Below, one piece after another: positions 17,755-25,394 of a DNA stretch of 64,000 nt. Both the position numbers and the translations under genes were made by a program. Under the pieces are notes generated by a model that saw nothing but the letters and a program-made list of their open reading frames with translations, ran no database searches and was not told the DNA's origin. The stretch covers positions 35,700 to 99,699 of the forward strand of contig JAPXKJ010000003.1 of the NCBI GenBank assembly GCA_033810155.1, read 5' to 3'. How positions within the stretch are numbered: the stretch's first letter is position 1; every line of letters starts with the position of its first letter. This DNA is from UBA3907 sp033810155. Its GTDB lineage: Bacteria > Bacillota > Sulfobacillia > Fermentithermobacillales > Fermentithermobacillaceae.

Positions 17755-18549
17755 ATGATAGACATTTCGGAAATTGCCGGATTTAAAGTATGCCTTAACG
17801 AAAGCGGCTGTCTTGAGTTCGGAGAAGGTGTATTAGCACCGCATCCTGAGGCCCGAAAACGTCGAGACGCGGTGGACGTGCTCCTTTATTCGGAACAAGC
17901 GGGACCAGATACCCTGTACCTAATGTACAGGGGTACAGGCCTGGAAAAAGATAGAATTTCTATGGCCAATGCGGGGTTAAGGTACGACATAACAGTAATA
18001 TATCCGGGCAAAGTCGGCTTCGAATATGTAAAGACAGTAGGGCACTATCATCCGCAGGCGCCTGGGAGTTCTTACACATACCCAGAGGTATACCAAGTGT
18101 TGCATGGGAAAGCCCATTTCCTTATGCAAAAAGGCGGAAACATAAGTGGCGAAGTAGAAGACTTCGTAGTGGCCGACTTCGATAAAGGTGATATCTTGCT
18201 TATTCCGCCTCACTATGCGCACGTTACGGTTAACCCAGGCCCTGAACCTCTTGTCATCGCAAATTGGATTGCCAGAGACTGTTCCTCAGTGTACGAACCT
18301 ATAAGGGCTCGAAAAGGGATGGCATATTACGACGTTGAATACAAGGGGCAAAGTATATTCATGCCCAACGACACTTACAGTGAACATCCGAAGCCCAGGC
18401 TAGAAAAACCCAGAGACTTTTCTAAGGTAGGTCTTTACAGGGAAAGAAGCATATATGGATCGTGGCAAGATGGTGCCGATTTAGGTTTCCTGGTCAAACC
18501 TCATCTTTACGAAAGTCTTTGGAATGATGTGCAGGGAAAAAGCGGATAG
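17755..18549 (+). CDS. pgiA: cupin-type glucose-6-phosphate isomerase
   Basis: A 264-residue cupin phosphoglucose isomerase, the metal-dependent type best known from Euryarchaeota and unrelated to classical Pgi. TVGHYHPQAPGSSYTYPEVY holds the metal-binding histidines and Glu; PPHYAHVTVNPG gives the further histidine. It interconverts glucose-6-phosphate and fructose-6-phosphate. The first ATG abuts GGGAGG, so the second ATG at 17755 is the true start. It is longer than the archaeal enzymes (about 190), with an extra C-terminal region. Its 3' end is 40 bases before the rapZ start. Possible ancient transfer. Confidence 0.88.
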   Translation: MIDISEIAGFKVCLNESGCLEFGEGVLAPHPEARKRRDAVDVLLYSEQAGPDTLYLMYRGTGLEKDRISMANAGLRYDITVIYPGKVGFEYVKTVGHYHPQAPGSSYTYPEVYQVLHGKAHFLMQKGGNISGEVEDFVVADFDKGDILLIPPHYAHVTVNPGPEPLVIANWIARDCSSVYEPIRARKGMAYYDVEYKGQSIFMPNDTYSEHPKPRLEKPRDFSKVGLYRERSIYGSWQDGADLGFLVKPHLYESLWNDVQGKSG

Positions 18550-18589
18550 TGACAAGTTAGGTTCCACTGAAATAGAGGGAGATCTCGCT

Positions 18590-19483
18590 TTGGACTCAAA
18601 TACTACCAGTTTGATCATTATCACGGGCCTATCAGGAGCGGGCAAGTCCAGCGTCCTAAGGACACTGGAGGATTTTGGCTATTTTTGCGTAGATAACCTT
18701 CCGCCATCGTTGATTCCGACTTTCATGGAACTGTGTACGCAAGCACGAAAGCCCATTGACAAAATAGCAATCGTCGTGGATATAAGGGGCGGCGAGTTTT
18801 TCCATGACTTATCTCGCGCCCTTACCGACGTCAAAGAAACTGGCATTCGACCGGTTATCTTGTTCCTTGAAGCTGATGACGATACCCTAATCAGACGTTA
18901 CAAATTTACGCGGCGAAGACACCCTCTTTCGGAACAAAGTGGCGTGCTCGAAAGCATAAGAGACGAGAGAGAGATGCTAAAGGACATACGCGATAAAGCC
19001 CACCTAGTCATAGATACCAGCAATCTAGAGAGCCAAGATCTGAGGCAGCAAATAATAGAGATAGTGTCTAGGACCGTTAATTTGGAGCAGCTTATAATCA
19101 ACGTCCTGACTTTTGGATTCAAGCACGGTATTCCTCTAGATGCAGATCTAGTGTTTGACGTTCGGTTTCTGCCGAACCCATATTACGTAGAGGAATTAAA
19201 GACGCAGTCCGGACTAGATGAAGAAGTGGCGAAATACGTTCTTGAAGCGCCTGTGAGCCAAAAATTCCTACAATACTCAACAGAATTTCTAGACTTCCTA
19301 ATACCTAATTTCATTGAAGAGGGCAAGACCCATCTCACGATTGCCATTGGTTGCACAGGTGGTCGCCATCGATCTGTAGTTATCGGTGAGAAAATAAGAG
19401 AGTACCTAGAGTCCAGAGGCTACATGGTGATTGTAGAACATAGAGACATCAGGCTTGGTGAAGATAGAGGTGATGACTCATGA
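18590..19483 (+). CDS. rapZ: RNase adapter RapZ / YvcJ nucleotide-binding protein
   Basis: A 297-residue P-loop protein. Walker A GLSGAGKSS lies at 13-21; CVDNLPPSLIP, RRRHPLSE and the C-terminal IAIGCTGGRHRSVVIGE and HRDI motifs are all typical of RapZ. In enterobacteria RapZ controls glmS through RNA; in Bacillus YvcJ binds nucleotides and has a less clear role. TTG 18590-18592 with GGGAG eight bases upstream is preferred; an earlier ATG at 18524 lies inside pgiA and lacks a site. It overlaps yvcK by four bases (ATGA). Confidence 0.93.
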   Translation: MDSNTTSLIIITGLSGAGKSSVLRTLEDFGYFCVDNLPPSLIPTFMELCTQARKPIDKIAIVVDIRGGEFFHDLSRALTDVKETGIRPVILFLEADDDTLIRRYKFTRRRHPLSEQSGVLESIRDEREMLKDIRDKAHLVIDTSNLESQDLRQQIIEIVSRTVNLEQLIINVLTFGFKHGIPLDADLVFDVRFLPNPYYVEELKTQSGLDEEVAKYVLEAPVSQKFLQYSTEFLDFLIPNFIEEGKTHLTIAIGCTGGRHRSVVIGEKIREYLESRGYMVIVEHRDIRLGEDRGDDS

Positions 19484-20475
19484 AATCATCCGTTCTGCCT
19501 AAAGTCGTAGCAATAGGCGGCGGAACTGGTCTTTCTACGATCTTGCGAGGGCTTAAATCGTTTCCCTGCGAGATTTCTGCTATAGTCACAGTTGCAGACG
19601 ATGGGGGTAGCTCGGGGCGACTCAGAAAAGATATGGGCATACTGCCACCAGGGGATATCCGCAACTGTATCATAGCGCTCGCTGAAGCAGAGACGGATAT
19701 GACTGCGCTATTTGGTCACAGATTCCAAAAAGGCGAGTTGAAAGGCCACAGCTTCGGCAACCTATTCTTAGCGGCGATGACTGAGATGACTGGCGATTTC
19801 CAGGTAGCCATAAGGACGATGTCAAGGATTCTCGCAGTAAAGGGAAAGGTTTTACCTGCAACCTTGAGCAACGTAACCCTTGTAGCAGATATGGGAGATG
19901 GTACTAAAGTACTTGGAGAAACAAACATTCCGGCTGCTAACGGGAAAATCAAAAGAGTGAGCCTGGTACCTGAAAACCCACCTGCTCTAGACGAAGCCAT
20001 GTACGCGATCGACACTGCAGATATAATAGTAATCGGTCCCGGAAGCTTGTACACCTCCATAATACCGAATCTCCTCGTCCAAGGAATACCCGGTGCCATC
20101 AAGAAGTCCAAGGGCAACAAAGTGTACATCTGTAACATCATGACTCAACCTGGTGAAACTGACGGTTACTCTGCTTGTGACCATGTGAGAGCAATCGAAG
20201 AACATGCGGGAAGATTGTTCACCTACGTAGTCGTAAACACGGGTGTGCCTTCCAACGAATTGTCGGAAAAATACGCAATTGAGAACAAACGCCTAGTATT
20301 ACCCGACATTGATGCGCTGCGTGCGGCAGGTTACATGCCAATTACAGGCGATTTTCTTGCAAGCAGTGATATAGCACACCACGATTCATATATAATCGCC
20401 CGTACCATATTGGATCTTGCCGACCCACGCAACACATATGACAACATCGAGATTACCAAGGCAGGTTTAGATTAG
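19480..20475 (+). CDS. yvcK: YvcK/CofD-like gluconeogenesis factor
   Basis: A 331-residue protein of the CofD fold. VAIGGGTGLSTILRGLK opens it, followed by VTVADDGGSSGRLR, LPPGDIRNC and GPGSLYTSIIPNLL. In Bacillus YvcK is needed on gluconeogenic carbon sources, binds UDP-sugars and affects cell-wall enzyme placement. It shares an ATGA overlap with rapZ and is followed by whiA after three bases, so translation is tightly coupled. Confidence 0.95.
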   Translation: MKSSVLPKVVAIGGGTGLSTILRGLKSFPCEISAIVTVADDGGSSGRLRKDMGILPPGDIRNCIIALAEAETDMTALFGHRFQKGELKGHSFGNLFLAAMTEMTGDFQVAIRTMSRILAVKGKVLPATLSNVTLVADMGDGTKVLGETNIPAANGKIKRVSLVPENPPALDEAMYAIDTADIIVIGPGSLYTSIIPNLLVQGIPGAIKKSKGNKVYICNIMTQPGETDGYSACDHVRAIEEHAGRLFTYVVVNTGVPSNELSEKYAIENKRLVLPDIDALRAAGYMPITGDFLASSDIAHHDSYIIARTILDLADPRNTYDNIEITKAGLD

Positions 20476-20478
20476 AGA

Positions 20479-21372
20479 GTGAAACTCGAGAAAGACACCT
20501 TTTCGAGGACAGTAAAAGAGGAACTATCCAGAGTTGAGACGATGGACTATCGCGAGGCATTCTGGGAGTATTATGCTCTCAGTCTGCTCTTATTCTCCCA
20601 CACATCACCCGACGACCGGTTTGATTTTGAGTCCGCCAAAGGCCAGGTGAAGCCATATCTCTTGCGCAGGATGTTCTACCTTGATAAGGTGATAAACACC
20701 GGCAATGAGCATTCAAATGGCAACCGGCCCAAAGGCCTCGTTGAACTCAAATACGATGTGAAAGCTAGGAGAGCCTTTTTAAGAGGCGTTTTTCTCGCAA
20801 AAGGTTCTCTTTCATCGCCGCTGAAACAACATCATCTAGAGTTTGTTCTTCCAAAAAAGGAAAAGGCACTTGTCGTCTCCAACCTTCTAAGGGTTGATGG
20901 CCTTAAGACTGGGATTACCCAACGTAGAGGTTCGTGGATCGTATATATGAAAAACGGTGATGAAATATCCGAATTCCTCACAATGCTTGGAGCATCACGT
21001 TCCGTGCTCAAATACGAAGAAATTAGAGTGCAGAAAGCCTTAAAAAGTTCTGTCCAGCGGCAAGTTAATATGGATAAAGCTAATGTTTCAAGAACGGTAG
21101 AATCATCGTTGGGTCAAATAGCCGACATCGAACTCATAGACGAGGAAGTTGGCTTACGCTCATTGCCACCCGCCTTGAAAGAAGTAGCTCAGGCGAGGCT
21201 CGCAAATCCGTCCTTGACCTTAGAAGAACTGGGACAGACCCTCAACCCGCCAATTTCCAAATCTGCAGTCAATCATAGGTTGCGTAGAATATCGAAGAGA
21301 GCAGCATCCATAAAAGAAGGAAAACCCAAAGGGACAAGGGATAGCCCTGAGGGTTTGCCTCAACGGGGATAA
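20479..21372 (+). CDS. whiA: WhiA-family DNA-binding protein
   Basis: A 297-residue protein with a LAGLIDADG-type N-terminal domain (FLRGVFLAKGSLSSP and YHLEFV-like patterns near 110-130) and a C-terminal helix-turn-helix (SLTLEELGQTLNPPISKSAVNHRLRRI). WhiA influences cell division and chromosome segregation in Gram-positive bacteria. The GTG start follows yvcK by three bases. The rapZ-yvcK-whiA order is a strong Gram-positive marker. The gene ends 11 bases before a convergent gene. Confidence 0.95.
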   Translation: MKLEKDTFSRTVKEELSRVETMDYREAFWEYYALSLLLFSHTSPDDRFDFESAKGQVKPYLLRRMFYLDKVINTGNEHSNGNRPKGLVELKYDVKARRAFLRGVFLAKGSLSSPLKQHHLEFVLPKKEKALVVSNLLRVDGLKTGITQRRGSWIVYMKNGDEISEFLTMLGASRSVLKYEEIRVQKALKSSVQRQVNMDKANVSRTVESSLGQIADIELIDEEVGLRSLPPALKEVAQARLANPSLTLEELGQTLNPPISKSAVNHRLRRISKRAASIKEGKPKGTRDSPEGLPQRG

Positions 21373-21383
21373 ATCAAGAGAGC

Positions 21384-21779
21384 CTATTCAATAACAATCT
21401 CAACATGCTGGCCTTCGTCCTCATCAACCACATCAATCAGTTTACCTCGAAAACCGTAAGATAAAGCTTCACTTAGATCGTTAAGATCTACTCCCATCTC
21501 ATCTAGGTCTACACCACTTACAGATGAGAACTTGTTGCCGGTTTTGAGCGCCCAATTGACGAGTTTCATAGGAAGATTAACCATGACTTTGGGTTTATTT
21601 GCCCCCAAATCAGTCACCCTGATTTTGAGCCACCTAGCAGGTGTCTGAGGTACATCTAGCTCAGACACTTCGGTAGGCAACTCCATCGCCTCAAGCAATC
21701 CTACAGCCTCATCCGCAGTAATCTTGCCATCCCTTAACATCTCCAAAACGCGAAGTCTCTCTTCATCCATGATTTCCAT
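21384..21779 (-). CDS. small SHOCT-like module protein
   Basis: A 131-residue protein. Residues about 5-33 (ERLRVLEMLRDGKITADEAV) form the same helical pair found in its two operon neighbours. The rest (WLKIRVTDLGANKPKVMVN then LPMKLVNWALKTG) resembles domains seen in Bacillota YvlB/LiaX-type stress proteins. No membrane segment. The start has AGGAGG four to five bases upstream. It is the last gene of the three-gene module behind the promoter at 23432-23460. The function is unknown; an envelope-stress role is inference from related operons. Confidence 0.82.
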   Translation of the reverse strand: MEIMDEERLRVLEMLRDGKITADEAVGLLEAMELPTEVSELDVPQTPARWLKIRVTDLGANKPKVMVNLPMKLVNWALKTGNKFSSVSGVDLDEMGVDLNDLSEALSYGFRGKLIDVVDEDEGQHVEIVIE

Positions 21780-21790
21780 AGCGCCTCCTT

Positions 21791-22975
21791 CTAGAGAAAT
21801 TCTACTGATATCCTGCCTGAACTAGTCGATGCCTTCAAGGAACCCTTTGATTCCGCTTCTGCAAACCCTTTGCTGCAAGCTCTATAGTGCCTGGTTCGCA
21901 AGTGTTTCTTTCTTTCATCGATTAAAACGTCTACGTCTCCCATCCCGTCTACATCGACCGCTCCGCTGTTAGTGACCAAATCTACCTCATAGGAATCAGT
22001 CTCGCCTTTACGGATCTTCGCTTCAATAGGTCCATTGCTCGTCTTGAGGTTCCAATTCCCTGTCCCTGTGAGTTCCACAACTATCCGCCCATTCATCGTC
22101 TTTGCGGTCATGTTGCGAGATTCGCCTTCGTACTCAATTCGACCATTCATATCCGTCATCTCTACATCGCAGAATCTGCAACCTCTAGCCTCAATACGAC
22201 CATTCATGGTCTCTGCAGTACATTTTTTGCCTGACGCATTTTCGATGGCTATCCGCCCGTTGGCGGTATTTAGTTCCAGCACCTCAAACTTTGTGTCTAG
22301 CGCTTCAATCCGCCCGTTAGCTGTTTTAGCTCTACACCGGGAGCCTGATATTCCCTGCACAGTTATGCGCCCGTTGGCTGAGTGAAGATTTACGGTAGCC
22401 CTTCTGTCTGCAGGCAGAGTAAGCATGAAATCTACCGAGAGATTTCTGCTCCCAAGACGCTGGCGTTCCTTCGCGATCGCACTAAGGGCCAAGCCCGTAT
22501 GGCTAAACTCGAAGCAACCTTCAAGAATCTTCTCGGCCTCTTCTTCAGTTTCCGCATTTGCTTTCTTCAAAACCTCTAGGCGGTAGCCTGATCTATCCCA
22601 ACTCCTCACTTCTATGACGCCATTTGCAGACTGCAAATCAACCTCAATCTCGCCTTCTGGGTCTAGCTCACCTTGGAATTCTTCCGATAGTTCAAACCGG
22701 GGACCACGTGACGCACCGCCGGAAAACATCTGGGTTATGCGTTCAGCCAAACTCTCGGCTCTTGATTCTGCAAGTTCCTCTATTTTTTCCACCGCTTGCT
22801 CTATTGACGCCTCTCTACCCTCTGTGTCATCTGAAATGCCACGCATAGATTTGAGAGGTGGCTTCGGCGCCGGCTTAGATCCTAAGAGAGCATTGAGCAA
22901 CTCGGCACCTTGTTCCGGCGTAATCTTGCCATCTTTAACCATTTCCAAGACAAGCATCTTTTCCTCTTTTGACAC
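21791..22975 (-). CDS. DUF4097-type beta-helix protein with NGRI repeats
   Basis: A 394-residue protein. The N-terminal 30 residues (EEKMLVLEMVKDGKITPEQG) are the shared helical module; an acidic coiled linker follows (EQAVEKIEELAESRAESLAE). From about residue 112 on there are ten rungs centred on S/T/M-A-N-G-R-I, including SANGRITV, TANGRIEA, MNGRIEAR, DMNGRIEY and TMNGRIVV, which predict a right-handed beta-helix-like stack of the DUF4097 adhesin type. No signal peptide is seen, so it may act in the cytoplasm. Members are linked to LiaX/YvlB-like envelope responses. Confidence 0.85.
   Translation of the reverse strand: MSKEEKMLVLEMVKDGKITPEQGAELLNALLGSKPAPKPPLKSMRGISDDTEGREASIEQAVEKIEELAESRAESLAERITQMFSGGASRGPRFELSEEFQGELDPEGEIEVDLQSANGVIEVRSWDRSGYRLEVLKKANAETEEEAEKILEGCFEFSHTGLALSAIAKERQRLGSRNLSVDFMLTLPADRRATVNLHSANGRITVQGISGSRCRAKTANGRIEALDTKFEVLELNTANGRIAIENASGKKCTAETMNGRIEARGCRFCDVEMTDMNGRIEYEGESRNMTAKTMNGRIVVELTGTGNWNLKTSNGPIEAKIRKGETDSYEVDLVTNSGAVDVDGMGDVDVLIDERKKHLRTRHYRACSKGFAEAESKGSLKASTSSGRISVEFL
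22035..22400 (-). repeat. in-gene repeats encoding the NGRI rungs
   Basis: About every 55 to 70 bases the coding strand repeats a block for N-G-R-I (window strand forms such as cgcccgttggc and cgaccattcat). The copies are imperfect and stay in frame, so they reflect protein repeats that grew by tandem duplication. Confidence 0.75.
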
Positions 22976-23006
22976 ATTTCTTCCCCCTCGTCATGTACTG
23001 AGAACC

Positions 23007-23408
23007 TTATCTACGACCCAAGTTCTTCAACATCCTGGTTGCGTCCTGAACGCTTATCTCCCCACTATCGAGCCTATCCAAGATCATTTTTCGCTGTTCT
23101 GAGTATCTTTCTTCGTCTACATAACCAGGCTCTTCCCCATCTACGGGATACCCTAGCGCCCTTATCAACGATTCCAGCCTACTCCTTACAGTGGGATATG
23201 AGATTCCTAACTCTCGCTCAACCTCTTTGATGTTGCCGCGGTTCTTTATAAATACTTCTGCAAACCCTTTTTGTTCAGGCGTAAGCGAACAGAACTTACA
23301 CAGCTCAAAGTTACCTGATATTTTGGTATGACATACAGGACATTCCAGTTCCGTAACCTCCATAGGCTGAGAACAAACAGGGCACCTTCCAATCACTTCA
23401 TTTGGCAT
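23007..23408 (-). CDS. DUF2089 zinc-ribbon helix-turn-helix regulator
   Basis: A 133-residue protein. Two Cys pairs (CPVC at 9-12 and 23-26) plus a third pair (CKFC) make a zinc ribbon; GNIKEVERELGISYPTVRSR is a helix-turn-helix; the C-terminal 30 residues (QRKMILDRLDSGEISVQDA) are the same helical module as in the two downstream proteins. The ATG has GGTGGG upstream, and a strong sigma-A promoter precedes it. It is probably the transcriptional regulator of its own operon. Confidence 0.9.
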   Translation of the reverse strand: MPNEVIGRCPVCSQPMEVTELECPVCHTKISGNFELCKFCSLTPEQKGFAEVFIKNRGNIKEVERELGISYPTVRSRLESLIRALGYPVDGEEPGYVDEERYSEQRKMILDRLDSGEISVQDATRMLKNLGRR

Positions 23409-23431
23409 ACTTCATCCCACCTTTCTTCATC

Positions 23432-23460
23432 AATATATGACGTGGGTTTAGAAATGTCAA
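23432..23460 (-). promoter_or_regulatory. sigma-A-type promoter of the DUF2089 module
   Basis: On the minus strand TTGACA (23455-23460) is separated by 17 bases from TATATT (23432-23437), nearly the full consensus, placed 24 bases before the DUF2089 start. An AT-rich TTAAT-AAT-ATTAA inverted repeat just upstream (23468-23480) may be an operator. Confidence 0.85.
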
Positions 23461-23504
23461 TAGCAATGTTAATAATATTAATTGATCGATTGAACTCTCT
23501 TGTG

Positions 23505-25394
23505 TTAGCGGTGAGTATCGAAGTATTCGAGGATGGATGAAGCGAGTTTTGGACCTATCCCTTTTATTTTAACAAGCTCCTCGTAGGACGCAGATTTCAC
23601 GGCGTCTACGCTACCAAAAGCCTTCAGAAGATCTTTGGATTTTTTAGGACCGAGGCCCGGGATTTGTGACAATTCAGTACCTAGACGTTTTTTATCCCTT
23701 ATCTTTCGATGGTATGAGAGAGCAAATCTGTGTGCTTCGTCGCGAATCCTAATAACTAAGAACAAAGCGCCTGAATCTTCCGGAAGCACTACAGGTTGCG
23801 ACCTGTGAGGCAAAAAAATCTCTTCGTTCCGCTCTGCCAAACCTGCTATAGGTATATCCAATTTCAGTTCATCCAAAACTTGCTTTGCTGCGCTGACTTG
23901 CCCCTTGCCCCCATCGACGATTATTAGGTCGGGAAATATCGCAAACTTGCTCTGCCTTCTGGGCATATCACCCTCTTTTTCTAAGGCATCCCTTTCTTTA
24001 ATTCCCCTCTTGAAACGCCTCCACATCACTTCTTGCATCATCGCATAATCATCAGGTTTTCCGTCTACTTTCATGCGAAACCGCCGATACGAAGACTTGT
24101 CGGGTTTGCCATCTAGCAATAAGACCATAGATGCGACAGCTTCCTTACCGGAAGTATTAGATATGTCATAGCATTCTATTCGTTGAGGGGGTTCGGATAG
24201 TCCTAAGGCATCTGCCAAATCTCGTAGGGCTTTTATAGTTTCCTGGGTCTGCCTTTCGTATCTAGGTATGTACGCTTGCATCATAGCTCTTGAGTTGTCG
24301 TTAGCCATAGATACTAAGTCTTTCAACACTCCTCTTTTGGGCACCCTTATTCTCAACCCTGTGTATTTACTGATTTCATCTACATCAGGCAGTGAGACAG
24401 GAATCACAACCTCTTTTGGGATAAAAGAAGCATTCGGGTAGTATTGGCTCACAAATGCGCTTATTATTTCATGGTCTTCATCCAGCTCAGTCCCCGTAAG
24501 AACGAATCCTTCCCTGCCCATAAGTTTACCCTCTCTTACTGGCAAAAGAGCAACAAAACTAAGCTTCCCCGAACGCGCCAATCCCAAGATGTCTCGATTT
24601 TTCATGTCGGGAAGCACGATTTTCTGCTTTTGAGTCACATCATCAAGCGCGGAGATTCGATCCCTGATCCTTGCAGCTTCTTCAAAATCGAGGTTCTCAG
24701 CGCATCGTTCCATACGTGCAGATAGGGTATCCCTTACATCTTTGTGGCGACCTTCCAGGAACTTGATTACACCGTCTATTGTTTCCATGTAGGAATCTCT
24801 ATCTAAGTTCCCGGTGCAAGGACCCAGACATCTTCCTATCTGATAGTCCAAACATGGGCGGGAAGCCTGGGACAAATGCGCGTCTGAACAGGTTCTATAA
24901 GGAAAAATCCGGCGCAACAACGAAAGCGTTTCTCTAAGCGAACCGGCTTTCGTAAACGGCCCGAAGTAGCGCGCTCCATCCTGGTTCATTCTCCTTACTA
25001 CAGTAACTCTTGGCCACTCTTCCTCTAAGTCGATTCTGAGGTAAGGATAGTTCTTGTCATCTCGCAACAAGATGTTGTATCGAGGTCGGTATTTTTTTAT
25101 GAGGTTGCACTCTAAGATTAAAGCTTCCGCTTCCGAATCTACGATTATCGTTTCGAGGCCGCCTACTCTTTCCATAAGCGCTTCCGTCTTAGCTGACAAG
25201 TTCGATGCAAAGTAAGAACGAACCCTGTTCTTGAGATTCCTAGCTTTGCCAACATACAATACCTCACCCGATTCGTCGCGAAACACATATACCCCTGGAG
25301 AAGCAGACAGATCTTTTGTCTTTTCTGCCAAAACTCCACGATTACCCCTGATACCGGCCCATATATGTTCCTGCGGGCTAACTTTCACGCTCAT
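23505..25394 (-). CDS. uvrC: excinuclease ABC subunit C
   Basis: A 629-residue protein making the dual incisions in nucleotide excision repair. The GIY-YIG nuclease domain (GVYVFRDESGEVLYVGKARN) is N-terminal; a UVR motif (ENLDFEEAARIRDRIS) binds UvrB; the RNase-H-like nuclease has IVDGGKGQ; the C-terminal helix-hairpin-helix pair (LSQIPGLGPKKSKDLLKAFG and GIGPKLASSILEYF) binds DNA. The start is uncertain: ATG 25392-25394 or GTG 25386-25388 share a GGGG site; both overlap the uvrA end. Last gene of uvrB-uvrA-uvrC. Confidence 0.93.
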   Translation of the reverse strand: MSVKVSPQEHIWAGIRGNRGVLAEKTKDLSASPGVYVFRDESGEVLYVGKARNLKNRVRSYFASNLSAKTEALMERVGGLETIIVDSEAEALILECNLIKKYRPRYNILLRDDKNYPYLRIDLEEEWPRVTVVRRMNQDGARYFGPFTKAGSLRETLSLLRRIFPYRTCSDAHLSQASRPCLDYQIGRCLGPCTGNLDRDSYMETIDGVIKFLEGRHKDVRDTLSARMERCAENLDFEEAARIRDRISALDDVTQKQKIVLPDMKNRDILGLARSGKLSFVALLPVREGKLMGREGFVLTGTELDEDHEIISAFVSQYYPNASFIPKEVVIPVSLPDVDEISKYTGLRIRVPKRGVLKDLVSMANDNSRAMMQAYIPRYERQTQETIKALRDLADALGLSEPPQRIECYDISNTSGKEAVASMVLLLDGKPDKSSYRRFRMKVDGKPDDYAMMQEVMWRRFKRGIKERDALEKEGDMPRRQSKFAIFPDLIIVDGGKGQVSAAKQVLDELKLDIPIAGLAERNEEIFLPHRSQPVVLPEDSGALFLVIRIRDEAHRFALSYHRKIRDKKRLGTELSQIPGLGPKKSKDLLKAFGSVDAVKSASYEELVKIKGIGPKLASSILEYFDTHR

